Below, one piece after another: positions 26,701 through 34,625 of a stretch of DNA of 64,000 nucleotides (position 1 is its first letter; each line of letters opens with the position of its first letter). The notes beneath the pieces are model-generated. The model searched no databases, was not told the DNA's origin, and worked only from the letters and a program-made list of their open reading frames with translations. Made by a program: the position numbers and the translations under genes. Source of the stretch: Cognatundibacterium jejuense (GTDB taxonomy: Bacteria > Pseudomonadota > Gammaproteobacteria > Burkholderiales > Burkholderiaceae_D); NCBI RefSeq assembly GCF_014284255.1, contig NZ_JACOFV010000013.1, positions 95,647 through 159,646 on the forward strand, in the 5' to 3' direction.

Positions 26701-28054
26701 TCAGAATACCTATACAACTGCTGCAATGAATGGTCGTTCGAGCGCTATTGCTTCAACAAGTTCAATGCCGACGTCTTCTAAGGGTGGACCGGCAGTCAGC
26801 CCTGAAGAAGAGGCGCTGATGAGAGAGATTGATTCGCTTAATGAGTTAAACCGTTCAGAAGTGACAGTAGGCTTGTCTGCACGTGCCCGCAGTGGGCAAA
26901 GCGGCTTGTCACAACTTAAAGACCTGGAAATACCCATTGAAGCGCATGTCTCAACCTTGGGTTACGGGCAATCTGGTTTGAAAATCATTCCGGTGACGGT
27001 AGATCCAGGCGTCTTAAACTTGAATGATCCGAATAGCGGCGGCTTGTTTGGTAAAAATGTGATTTTGAGTCAGCAGGCGCAATTCGCCAATGTCCCGTTC
27101 ACAACGATTGCGCGACAACAAGGCTTGTCTAATGCAGCATCGATTGATCAAGTCGCGAAAGGTGTTGCGCTTAGTCTGAGTTACGAACTCTCTGGCTTTA
27201 AAGTCGATATTGGATCGAGTCCTATTGGTTTTCCGATCAAGAATGTTGTTGGTGGAATTCGTTGGAGCAATCAGGTTGATGACATGAAATTCAGCGTTGA
27301 ACTGGCACGCCGTTCCGTTACTGATAGCTACCTCTCTTATGCCGGGGCACGTGATAGCATCTATGGATTAAGCTGGGGTGGTGTGACCAAGAACGGCTTG
27401 CGGGTTGACGCTGCCTACAACGAGGATGATGGCGGTGTCTACGGGGGTCTTGGTTTTGCAGAATTATTGGGAACCAATGTCGTCAAAAATACGGCATTGG
27501 ATTTCGGCGGTGGTGCCTACTGGCGCGTCTATAAAACCAAAAATACCAGTGTCACGGTGGGACTCAATTTGACCACCATGTTCTATAAGAAAAATCTGCA
27601 AAACTTTACCTACGGAAATGGTGGCTACTTTAGCCCACAATCTTATTACGCATTGAACCTGCCAGTTGAAGTAAGTGGCCGTAGCGGCAAATTGTCGTAT
27701 CAGCTTGGCGCTGCGATAGGCGTACAATCGTTCCGCGTCGATGCTGCACCGTATTACCCGCTGGTCAGTGCTGATCAGACTTCTTTAGAGTTATTTGCTG
27801 CGGCGAATCCAAAAGTCAGCATCAATACGACATATGCTGGGCAAACACATACAGGTATTCAATATAAATTAGCTGGTGCGGCAGAATACTTGCTATCGCC
27901 GCATTTTGCGCTGGGTGGACGCATGTCGGTTGATAACTCAGGTGATTTCACAGATGCATCTGCCCTGGTGTACTTACGTTATACCTTTGAGCCTAAGCGC
28001 GGTCCGGTGTCGTTCCCACCAGTGGCACCTAAGCCGTATTACATGGGAAATTAA
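23735..28054 (+). CDS. bcsC: Cellulose synthase operon protein C, TPR plus outer-membrane export barrel
   Basis: 1439 residues. A signal peptide (to about residue 25, VAFANS) is followed by some 800 residues of tetratricopeptide repeats (for example DNAADAWGKLLKVDPDNIDA, NSKEPSGILQLADALKADN), then an Ala/Pro/Ser/Val-rich linker of about 200 residues (roughly 850-1050) and a C-terminal BCSC_C beta-barrel ending in aromatic-rich strands (YLRYTFEPKRGPVSFPPVAP). BcsC forms the outer-membrane channel for the growing glucan, with the TPR part as a periplasmic scaffold. The linker is long compared with E. coli BcsC (1157 residues in all). The gene lies 171 bp after bcsAB with a hairpin between, and its stop overlaps the next gene's ATG. 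Confidence 0.94.
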   Translation: MVFKRKAMVLALLAMYFEFDVAFANSPLQQKLIEQAQFWEQRGRDDNAADAWGKLLKVDPDNIDALVALGMYEARSGHPEQAKTYLEKLKQLKATQAQIRPVDEAIRRGAVNPKVQLEDARKLARQGDVDAAADSFRLLGDPSRLKGDAALEYYQVLAGTLNGYNEAKSGQAKLVKENPTNLKYALAYAQTLTYRDAYRHEGIGLLENLSNKPEVSKQANEAWRQALSWMGVAQSDSKYYRAYLEKHPDDKMIQTKLANIGKVPKIEAVESRRAPNKPKVDTAFVKGQSAGFAALDDNDVPTAEKEFTTLIKTHPKDPVGYGGMGLVKMRQEEFVESRKYLEKALKLSSSSGRGNWKQAYDGANYWAIIEEARSAFEDDDSAKGIALLRKAIALNSKEPSGILQLADALKADNDMVGAEENYKRVFNADKTNMRALDGLVGIYDVQKRLADMEALTPYMLPRQLAILANLKSSQLVEKAKQLEAAGDINGAQMALEDAILIKPEDAWLRMALAKIYLKRNMPGQAQALLDVLTNVDKPEAEALYVSALLSQLQQLWWEGLATLERIPPNARRPEMFTLQKRLWIRVQLDRIDLLNKRGKTEQVREILGEINAAADKDPEFVGTVAALYIKLGDTERGYAMIRQAVQDTPKPSASLLLEYATTLMQANQEAELEAVMRRVASMPKLNEDEVAAFKQLQKALAMRYSDRAREAGDYASAYTYIQPMLIENPDDNLLLLALARIYSSSGDTDSAKELYVKVLKTEPDNPEVLQGLVFAAIQVKDFKGAEENLDKLMHLQPDNPRFIALAGNVARAQGQNGKALGYFKKALAMEQAQRPLAGDGKSGAGGLRLVDPVAPVVNVGDFKVNPFAERKTEAVVTKTVAGPALKEVPQLPSQYTTSAPSALKVTIPAAAVGAAATAPVTSMAPASVGISTAPVVPVNPAPVLKSVPSLPSTQPAAVQVPVPVKISPTSQNTTFNSNTVAKAATQSPAQNTYTTAAMNGRSSAIASTSSMPTSSKGGPAVSPEEEALMREIDSLNELNRSEVTVGLSARARSGQSGLSQLKDLEIPIEAHVSTLGYGQSGLKIIPVTVDPGVLNLNDPNSGGLFGKNVILSQQAQFANVPFTTIARQQGLSNAASIDQVAKGVALSLSYELSGFKVDIGSSPIGFPIKNVVGGIRWSNQVDDMKFSVELARRSVTDSYLSYAGARDSIYGLSWGGVTKNGLRVDAAYNEDDGGVYGGLGFAELLGTNVVKNTALDFGGGAYWRVYKTKNTSVTVGLNLTTMFYKKNLQNFTYGNGGYFSPQSYYALNLPVEVSGRSGKLSYQLGAAIGVQSFRVDAAPYYPLVSADQTSLELFAAANPKVSINTTYAGQTHTGIQYKLAGAAEYLLSPHFALGGRMSVDNSGDFTDASALVYLRYTFEPKRGPVSFPPVAPKPYYMGN

Positions 28055-28488
28055 TGCAAATGGGTAAAATTTTGAGACGTTTATTCATGGTAGCCATGTT
28101 ACCACTCGCTTTCTTTGCTCAGACTGCTTCATTTGCAGCAGATTTACAGGCAGAAGGCAGGATTCAACTTTCGCAAGGCGATAATGCAGAAGCGAGCAAA
28201 AAATTTGCCGAAGCAGCTAAAGTAAATCCGTTTGATCCGTCTGCGATCAATAATCAGGCAGTGGCGGTTGCGGCTCAGGGCGATTATGAAAAAGCCCTGG
28301 CTTTGCTTGAGCGTGCGGTACGTCTGGGGCCGGGTAGGGCAGATATCGTGGTCAATTTGCAAGAAATGCGCCGTTGGGTTGCGCGCAATGCACCCCAAAT
28401 CAAAGTGTCAGAAAAAAGCAATCCGGTGATGAATGTCTATCCGGATAGTGATATTCCACCAGAGCCGCCGCCACTTTGGAAAAAATAA
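28054..28488 (+). CDS. Secreted TPR-repeat protein at the end of the bcs operon
   Basis: 144 residues (142 from the second ATG at 28060). A signal peptide (RRLFMVAMLPLAFFAQTASFAAD) precedes two TPR units (EGRIQLSQGDNAEASKKFAE; NNQAVAVAAQGDYEKALALLERAV) and a Pro-rich C-terminus (DSDIPPEPPPLWKK). It overlaps the bcsC stop codon (TAATG), so it is the last gene of the cellulose unit. It probably works in the periplasm alongside BcsC's TPR scaffold. The family name is not known to me; the link to cellulose export is from position. Confidence 0.75.
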   Translation: MQMGKILRRLFMVAMLPLAFFAQTASFAADLQAEGRIQLSQGDNAEASKKFAEAAKVNPFDPSAINNQAVAVAAQGDYEKALALLERAVRLGPGRADIVVNLQEMRRWVARNAPQIKVSEKSNPVMNVYPDSDIPPEPPPLWKK

Positions 28489-28828
28489 TCGAGGTTTTTG
28501 ATTTTTAGGCTTGCTAATTGCAAAATTTTGATGCAATATCAAAGTCTGACTTTTCAGGTTTTATCAGAATTTAATACAGGCTTTTCATTCAAGCACCTAA
28601 TTTCATGAAAATGACACACTTCTTTTTCTTTTTTTACTTTAGCTATTCCCAGCCTCAGGCGGTCGGAAGAAGGTAAGCGCGCAAAGAAAAAGAGCCCAAC
28701 CAGAATTCGTAAAAACCGCCAGCTGTGGCGGTTTTTTTTTGCCAGAAATTTTAGAATTTAGTATTCATTTAGTATTCACATAGCATTTAAATAGTAGTTA
28801 CCTAGTATTGAGAAAAACGGGAGAAAAC
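28489..28828. other. Intergenic region after the bcs operon
   Basis: 340 bp. Apart from the terminator at 28711-28740 it is AT-rich, with a pyrimidine-rich stretch (about 28618-28645) followed by a purine-rich one (about 28670-28695). A terminator 220 bp beyond the last stop codon leaves room for a small RNA ending at it, but I cannot support one from sequence alone. The aroG promoter lies in the last ~90 bp. Confidence 0.4.
28711..28740 (+). terminator. Rho-independent terminator
   Basis: Perfect 10-bp stem AAAAACCGCC (28711-28720) / GGCGGTTTTT (28727-28736) with a 6-nt loop and nine Ts. It ends the bcs transcript or a small RNA upstream of aroG. Confidence 0.9.
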
Positions 28829-29893
28829 ATGCAGCGCACCGATGATTTACGTATTCGTGAAATGAAGGAATTGGTTCCACCCTCACATTTGATTCGTGAG
28901 TTTGCCTGTTCCGAAAAGGCCTCTGAAACTGCCGCTAATGCCCGCACCGCATTGCATAGAATTCTGCACGGACAAGACGACAGATTGATGGTCGTCATCG
29001 GACCTTGTTCCATCCACGATACACAAGCAGCAATGGAATATGCACGCAAACTCGCTGCTGAGCGCGGGCGTTTCGCAGGCGAATTAGAAATCGTTATGCG
29101 TGTTTATTTCGAGAAACCACGCACCACCGTTGGCTGGAAAGGCTTGATCAATGATCCTTATATGGACAATAGTTTCCGGATTAACGACGGCCTGCGTATC
29201 GCTCGTGAACTGCTGCTCAATATTAACGAACTTGGCTTGCCTGCCGGAACCGAATACCTGGATGTGATCAGCCCGCAATACATCGCTGATCTAATTAGCT
29301 GGGGCGCGATCGGCGCGCGCACCACAGAGTCCCAAGTTCATCGTGAGTTGGCGTCTGGCTTATCCTGCCCGGTGGGATTTAAAAATGGCACTGATGGTAA
29401 CGTCAAAATTGCCGTCGATGCGATCAAAGCCTCGTCGCAACCACATCACTTTTTATCGGTCACCAAAGGCGGCCATTCTGCGATTGTTTCCACCAATGGC
29501 AATGAAGATTGCCACATCATTTTGCGTGGCGGTAAAACACCGAATTATGATGCTGCCAGTGTCGATGCAGCTTGCAAAGATATCGCTAATGCAGGTCTGG
29601 CTTCGCGCTTAATGATTGATGCATCACACGCAAATAGTTCGAAAAACCCTGCCAATCAAATCCCAGTTTGCGCAGATATTGGTAATCAAATTGCTGCTGG
29701 CGATACGCGAATAGTTGGCGTGATGATCGAGTCGCATCTGGTCGCGGGACGTCAGGATCTGGTACCAGGTAAAGAATTGGTCTACGGTCAGTCAGTGACC
29801 GATGGTTGCATCGATTGGGATTCTAGCGTCGCTGTGCTGGAAGGATTGGCGAACGCAGTTAAACAACGCCGTCTCGTGCAATCTGCGGTGTAA
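28829..29893 (+). CDS. aroG: 3-deoxy-7-phosphoheptulonate synthase, class I (AroF/G/H)
   Basis: 354 residues from ATG 28829, preceded by GGGAG at a good distance; an upstream TTG at 28808 is in frame but unsupported. Conserved class I blocks are seen: GPCSIHD, VYFEKPRTTVGWKGLINDP, INDGLRIAR, ISPQYIADLISWGAIGARTT, PVGFKNGTDGN, LRGGKTPNYD and DASHANSSK. The enzyme condenses phosphoenolpyruvate and erythrose 4-phosphate, the first step of the shikimate pathway, in the cytoplasm. Which aromatic amino acid feeds back on it cannot be told here. It stands alone between two terminators. Confidence 0.96.
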   Translation: MQRTDDLRIREMKELVPPSHLIREFACSEKASETAANARTALHRILHGQDDRLMVVIGPCSIHDTQAAMEYARKLAAERGRFAGELEIVMRVYFEKPRTTVGWKGLINDPYMDNSFRINDGLRIARELLLNINELGLPAGTEYLDVISPQYIADLISWGAIGARTTESQVHRELASGLSCPVGFKNGTDGNVKIAVDAIKASSQPHHFLSVTKGGHSAIVSTNGNEDCHIILRGGKTPNYDAASVDAACKDIANAGLASRLMIDASHANSSKNPANQIPVCADIGNQIAAGDTRIVGVMIESHLVAGRQDLVPGKELVYGQSVTDGCIDWDSSVAVLEGLANAVKQRRLVQSAV

Positions 29894-29961
29894 ATAGAAA
29901 ATTTGTCTTAGAAAAAATAGCTGAGCCAGATTGATTTCTGACCGGATATAGAAACAGAGAA

Positions 29962-30034
29962 AAGCCCCACCCTTGATTTTGTTCCTGACTGCACTTTTTG
30001 TGCTGCTGGAACAGAATTATGAGGGGCATTTTTG
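29962..30034. terminator. Extended hairpin terminator between convergent genes
   Basis: An imperfect long stem pairing AAAGCCCC...TTGATTTTGTTCC with GGAACAGAATTATGAGGGGC, followed by ATTTTTG on the plus strand and preceded by an A-run. It separates aroG from the leftward protease gene. Confidence 0.75.
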
Positions 30035-30060
30035 TTAGCGCGTATATTCTGCAGTCTGGA

Positions 30061-30690
30061 TCAAAAGCGTTTGCTCAGGGTCATTTGATCCCCTTCGCGG
30101 CGCATTTCCATGCGGTTTAAAAAGGACATACCCAATAAGGGGATGCTTAAGCCGGAGTCAAGGACGGCGGCATCGACTTGATAAAGTTCGATATCACCAA
30201 TCTTGATGCTATCAAGTTTCACGCCGTAAGCGTTGACCACACCGCCAGCCGTGTTCATTCTACCGTGTGTGCCATTCGTGTAATGAATGCCCAGACGTAC
30301 TGCGTCGCTAGCAGGTAAGGTGACGAGACTGGCACCGGTATCGACCATCATCCTGATACTCACGCCATTGATGCTAACGTTGGCAATAAAATGTCCTTGA
30401 TCACCCGCTTGCAATACAACTTGATTGCTCTTGCCAGGGGATGTACGCGCAACGGCCTGACCCATTGCGAGCACAGAACGTTTGCCATTACTGACAATGG
30501 TGGCGGTATCGTGGTCAACGTCGACCAGCTTAGTATCGCTGCTGATTATGCTGCCGACGCTATAAGTTTTCGGTGGCGCGCCATCGACGACAAGAATCGC
30601 TTTGCCGGGAAATAAGCCAACTACCCCGACATCAGTTGCTGCTGCGTATGTGCTAAACCCCATTAAAGCCAGCGTAACAATGCGTTTCAT
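30061..30690 (-). CDS. Retropepsin-like aspartic protease family protein (clan AA)
   Basis: 209 residues from ATG 30690, where an AAGG-type ribosome binding site and a signal peptide (MKRIVTLALMGFSTYAAATD) coincide; the open frame extends 24 codons further upstream without support. The catalytic motif MVDTGASLVTLP (D117) and the closing LLGMSFL are those of TIGR02281-type bacterial retropepsin-like proteins. Preceding residues 20-100 form a beta-rich periplasmic segment (PKTYSVGSIISSDTKLV). The enzyme is likely periplasmic; its substrate is unknown. Neighbouring yajQ on the same strand is 118 bp upstream. Confidence 0.85.
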   Translation of the reverse strand: MKRIVTLALMGFSTYAAATDVGVVGLFPGKAILVVDGAPPKTYSVGSIISSDTKLVDVDHDTATIVSNGKRSVLAMGQAVARTSPGKSNQVVLQAGDQGHFIANVSINGVSIRMMVDTGASLVTLPASDAVRLGIHYTNGTHGRMNTAGGVVNAYGVKLDSIKIGDIELYQVDAAVLDSGLSIPLLGMSFLNRMEMRREGDQMTLSKRF

Positions 30691-30807
30691 GGCAAGCCTT
30701 TTATGGATGGGGTACAAGAAGCAGGCTGCCAGATAGGAACAACGGATTTGTCGATTTTGCAAAAAATCGACGCAGCATCTATCCAGCAGCTTTGAATATA
30801 AGACTAA

Positions 30808-31299
30808 TTAATCACGGAAATTATTAAATTCCAGTGGCAGATCTTTGATTTCTTTACGTAATAAAGCCATTGCCGCTTGCAAATCATCGCGCTTTGCGCC
30901 TTGTACGCGCACTGCATCGCCTTGAATGCTGGCCTGGACTTTCATTTTGCTATCTTTGATTGCTTTGACAATTTTCTTTGCGTCTTCAGTTTCAATGCCG
31001 TTTTTGACTTTGATAACCTGTTTGACTTTGTCGCCGCCAATTTTTTCCACTTTGCCCATGTCGAGAAAACGCACGTCAACTTTGCGCTTACCCAGTGTCT
31101 GGGTCAGTTCGACGATAATCTGGTCTAAGTGAAAATCGGAGTCGCCAAAAACGACGATTTCGCGCTCTTTGTCCTTGAGCTCGATCTTGGCGCTGGTGCC
31201 TTTGAGGTCGAAGCGGTTGGTGATGACTTTATTCGATTGCGTTACCGCATTCTTTACTTCTTCCATGTTTGCTTCAGAGACGGTATCAAATGAGGGCAT
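30808..31299 (-). CDS. yajQ: YajQ family nucleotide-binding protein
   Basis: 163 residues, the exact family length. The start [19 protein letters not shown] and the end [19 protein letters not shown] are diagnostic of YajQ. Members bind nucleotides; the Xanthomonas homologue binds c-di-GMP and controls virulence genes through a LysR regulator, and others bind RNA. The start at 31299 has AGGAAG upstream. It is divergent from murB with 86 bp between, so the two promoters are close together. Confidence 0.96.
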   Translation of the reverse strand: MPSFDTVSEANMEEVKNAVTQSNKVITNRFDLKGTSAKIELKDKEREIVVFGDSDFHLDQIIVELTQTLGKRKVDVRFLDMGKVEKIGGDKVKQVIKVKNGIETEDAKKIVKAIKDSKMKVQASIQGDAVRVQGAKRDDLQAAMALLRKEIKDLPLEFNNFRD

Positions 31300-31385
31300 A
31301 GTGCTTCCTTGGTGAAAAAATAAATATAGCGCATTTTATCAAATGCGGGACGCTTACAAAGCCTAGCAGCTATAATTTGCGACTT

Positions 31386-32414
31386 ATGACGACTATTAAT
31401 ACCCTTTCTCGCGATGTTTCTCTGCAAAAGCTCAATACTTTTGGTATTGCAGCGCAGGCAAAATTGTTTTTACCAGTGATTGAACTGGCGCAATTGCAGG
31501 CGGTGCGCAATGATCCTTCCTTGTCGCAGTTGCCACGTTTAATTCTTGGTGGTGGCAGTAATCTGGTTCTATCTGATCAGATAGATGCGTTGGTCTTGCA
31601 TATGTGCCTGCAAGGTAAGAAGTTGACTTCTGATGATGCGGATTTTTATTATGTGACTGCTGCTGCGGGAGAAAATTGGCATGAATTCGTTCAGTGGACG
31701 CTGGCACAAGGGTGGCCAGGGTTAGAAAACTTGTCATTGATTCCCGGCACTGTAGGTGCTGCGCCTATCCAAAATATCGGTGCATATGGGGTCGAAATTC
31801 AGGACGTTTTTCACAGTCTGGAAGCATTTGATTTTGCTACTGGTGAAGTGGTCACTTTGGACAAAGCGGCTTGTTTGTTTTCCTATCGGGATAGCATTTT
31901 TAAGCAAAGCTTGCGTGATCGTATGGTGATATTAAATGTCACGTTTGCACTTCCAAAAATGTGGCATCCCCGACTTGCTTATGCTGATGTGATGAAATGG
32001 CTGGAGCAGGCTCAAATTCAACAAGCGAATGCATTGCAGATTAGTCAAGCAATTATTGCTATACGTCAAGCTAAGTTGCCTGATCCACAATTGATTGGTA
32101 ATGCAGGCAGTTTTTTTAAGAACCCTGTCGTGTCGGCCTCAATTCGTCACGCTTTGCTCGCACAATATCCTGATCTGGTCAGCTATCTTCAGCCCTCAGG
32201 TGACTTCAAGCTCGCAGCAGGTTGGTTGATTGAACAAACTGGCTGGAAGGGGCGTAGTTTGGGCGCCGCGGGGGTCTACGAAAAGCAGGCCTTAGTGCTG
32301 GTCAATCGTGGACATGCCACTGGTGCTGAGGTAAAGCTATTGGCACAGACAGTTCAATCTGATGTTCTGAAAAAATTTGGTGTCGAGTTAGAAATCGAGC
32401 CGAATTTTTATTAA
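31386..32414 (+). CDS. murB: UDP-N-acetylenolpyruvoylglucosamine reductase
   Basis: 342 residues from ATG 31386 (MTTINTLSRDVSLQKLNTFG); a TTG three codons upstream is in frame. FAD-binding motifs LILGGGSNLVLSD and NIGAYGVEI, the YRDSIFK loop, the proton-donor serine in GNAGSFFKNP and the C-terminal glutamate in EIEPNFY are all present, consistent with a type I MurB. It reduces UDP-GlcNAc-enolpyruvate to UDP-MurNAc with NADPH in the cytoplasm, an essential peptidoglycan step. It is divergent from yajQ. Confidence 0.96.
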   Translation: MTTINTLSRDVSLQKLNTFGIAAQAKLFLPVIELAQLQAVRNDPSLSQLPRLILGGGSNLVLSDQIDALVLHMCLQGKKLTSDDADFYYVTAAAGENWHEFVQWTLAQGWPGLENLSLIPGTVGAAPIQNIGAYGVEIQDVFHSLEAFDFATGEVVTLDKAACLFSYRDSIFKQSLRDRMVILNVTFALPKMWHPRLAYADVMKWLEQAQIQQANALQISQAIIAIRQAKLPDPQLIGNAGSFFKNPVVSASIRHALLAQYPDLVSYLQPSGDFKLAAGWLIEQTGWKGRSLGAAGVYEKQALVLVNRGHATGAEVKLLAQTVQSDVLKKFGVELEIEPNFY

Positions 32415-32463
32415 AGAGTGCTTTCCTATACCGAATAGCATGATGAATATCTTTTGGGGAAAT

Positions 32464-32549
32464 AAATATACTCCCACCTTTAGAGCCATTTTTCAACGAA
32501 TTCGCAATATTAAATATAGACCTTGAAATAATACTGATGGGGAGTATAT
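32464..32549. repeat. 84-bp inverted-repeat element, copy 2 (after murB)
   Basis: Arms ATATACTCCC (32466-32475) and GGGAGTATAT (32540-32549), perfect 10-bp complements. The outer ends (AAATATACTC ... GGGGAGTAT) and their 84-bp spacing are the same as at 8793-8876; the interiors do not align well. Likely a small mobile-element remnant or a pair of operator half-sites. Confidence 0.5.
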
Positions 32550-32897
32550 GAGGTCATTTTTAATGGACGCAAGATATTGGTAGCGGGTTGTCCCTGCTTT
32601 ATCATTGTCTATAATAGCTTTTTAATAAGCTGTGAGCCAAGTAAGGGGAGGATAAACTTTTTAAGTTTTTTGCTATGTAACAATTGACAACAAATTTGCA
32701 TGTAAACGAATGTCAAAAGAACTTAATTAATCGGTAACTGATGCGATAATAAATGGGTGTTTGCGTCAAATTGCTTCTTTCTGTGCATGTCCCCAAAAAT
32801 ATTTTTACGATGCGCGTAAAATTTTATTATTCGTAACTACGTAGACTAGCGATAAAAGCATTAAATTGAAGTCTGCATAAAACGTCATTCATTTATC
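32550..32897. other. Intergenic region upstream of the HD-GYP/EAL operon
   Basis: About 350 bp, AT-rich, with no gene I can support. It should carry the promoter of the following two-gene operon. I see no riboswitch-like or other clear structure. Confidence 0.4.
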
Positions 32898-34625
32898 TTG
32901 ATACGCAAAAAAAGAAAATTACGGGATGCGTTATTGATCAGTATTAGCGATCTGCGCGTTGGCATGTTCGTGGTCGAGTTAGATCGGCCATGGGAAAAAA
33001 CATCGTTTCTGCTGCAAGGTTTTTTATTGACAGAGCTGCTTGACTGCCAGACTTTGCAAAGTATGGTACGTGAATTGACGATAGATCCAAGTCGTAGTGA
33101 CCCAACTGCCTTATTGCATTTGCCATGGGACAGTGTTCACCTTCCGCCCGAAGACGATGAACCTGCGATAGAGCAGCAAACGACTGTCCGGGTTAGTTAT
33201 TCAGCGCCGCCCGCGAAAATCGATGAACGCTATAGTTTAGGTGTTGTTACCAATGGCGTAAAACAAATATGGCAAGCCTTTACCGGTGTCGAGGATGCGC
33301 CTTCCGCACGCAAGAAGAGCAAGGTTTTTCAAGAAAATTCTAGCAATTCAAGGCAAAATTTTATCCAACCCGTTCCTTATTATTTGCGCTATGCCAGTGT
33401 TACTACTGCGGCGCAAGATGTGAGTATGGCTGAACGCACTGCGCAATTAGTGCCGCCATCAACCGCTTCTTTTAGCCAATTCATCGAGGAACTGTACCCG
33501 CGGGATGTGATCTACGCACCACTCGATTTCTATGAGCGAATACAAGGGTGGGTTATCAAGTGGAAAGCGGCGAAACCTTACCAAAGTACACGTGAACAAA
33601 AGCAATTTATTGCACGGAAAAAGCATCCGGAATTCATTCCTTCAACGCTAAATCTGGTGATCTATAAAGACCGGGCGCCGATGCAGGAAGAAATTAAACA
33701 TGCCTCGGTAGCTGTCAGCAGAACGCAGGAATTCTTAGCGAAAATGTCCGATGACATTCATGATGGAAGGGAGCTGGAACTAGATCAGGTACGGCCCGCT
33801 GTGCAGTTGTTGACGGAGAGTGTCATTGCCAATCCGTCCGCTTTAATGTGGTTGATACGTATGCAGAGTGAGGACGTAGAAACTTATGCGCATGGCTTGA
33901 AAGTGGCTGTGTATATGATGACTTTAGGGCGACATTTAGGTTTTGCGAGACAGCAGCTTAATGAACTGGGCATGATAGGTTTGTTGATGGACGTTGGTAA
34001 GTTAAGTATGCCGGAAGAAATTTTGAAAAAACCGGCCAAGCTTGATGATGAAGAACGTTTGATTGTTTGTCAGCACGTCGCAACCAGTCTTCATAAATTA
34101 CAACAAAATGGGCCACTGTCACATAACGTTTATTTGGGCATTAGTCAACATCATGAGCGTTTAGACGGTACCGGCTATCCTCAGGGTTTAAAAGCAGAGG
34201 AAATTAGTATCTATGGCCGTATGGCTGCTATCGTCGATAGTTTTGCTGCGATGACTTCGGTGCGTGCGTACGATTCGACACGTTCAGCATTTGATGCCAT
34301 GAAAGAATTATTTAAACAGGCTGAGTTGGAATTGCATGCGCCGCTGGTCGAGGAGTTTGTTCAGGCGATAGGCATTTTTCCTATCGGTAGTATGATAGAG
34401 CTCTCCACAGGGGAAGCGGCAATTGTGTTGGAACACAATAAATTGCGGCGTCTGGAGCCGCAAATTCTGGTGCTCACCAATGCGGACAAAGAAGCATTGG
34501 TACATCCTTGGGTATTAAATCTGATGCACCAATCACCAGATGCCGAACCGATCCGGATCTTACGCGGTTTACCCGATGGTGCGTATGGCATCGATAGCCG
34601 CAGTTTTTACGTGGCTAAATCATGA
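32898..34625 (+). CDS. HD-GYP domain protein with DUF3391 N-terminus and an altered HD motif
   Basis: 575 residues if started at TTG 32898; no ATG is in frame until about residue 23, so a TTG start is likely (alternatives TTG near 32934). The N-terminus (ISDLRVGMFVVELDRPWEKT) is DUF3391. A charged linker leads to an HD-GYP domain from about residue 290. The GYP part is intact (HHERLDGTGYP, about 415-426), and the upstream ligand-like His in YAHGLKV is kept, but the name-giving HD pair reads M-D (LLMDVGK, M364-D365 in place of LLHDIGK). Loss of that metal ligand suggests reduced or absent phosphodiesterase activity and a regulatory or sensory role. The stop overlaps the next gene's start (ATGA), so it is co-translated with an EAL protein. 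Confidence 0.85.
   Translation: MIRKKRKLRDALLISISDLRVGMFVVELDRPWEKTSFLLQGFLLTELLDCQTLQSMVRELTIDPSRSDPTALLHLPWDSVHLPPEDDEPAIEQQTTVRVSYSAPPAKIDERYSLGVVTNGVKQIWQAFTGVEDAPSARKKSKVFQENSSNSRQNFIQPVPYYLRYASVTTAAQDVSMAERTAQLVPPSTASFSQFIEELYPRDVIYAPLDFYERIQGWVIKWKAAKPYQSTREQKQFIARKKHPEFIPSTLNLVIYKDRAPMQEEIKHASVAVSRTQEFLAKMSDDIHDGRELELDQVRPAVQLLTESVIANPSALMWLIRMQSEDVETYAHGLKVAVYMMTLGRHLGFARQQLNELGMIGLLMDVGKLSMPEEILKKPAKLDDEERLIVCQHVATSLHKLQQNGPLSHNVYLGISQHHERLDGTGYPQGLKAEEISIYGRMAAIVDSFAAMTSVRAYDSTRSAFDAMKELFKQAELELHAPLVEEFVQAIGIFPIGSMIELSTGEAAIVLEHNKLRRLEPQILVLTNADKEALVHPWVLNLMHQSPDAEPIRILRGLPDGAYGIDSRSFYVAKS

Noticed and set aside
28618..28740. Small RNA ending at the terminator 28711-28740
   Set aside because: The terminator is strong and far from the last gene, but I see no promoter or known RNA family; recorded only as a possibility.
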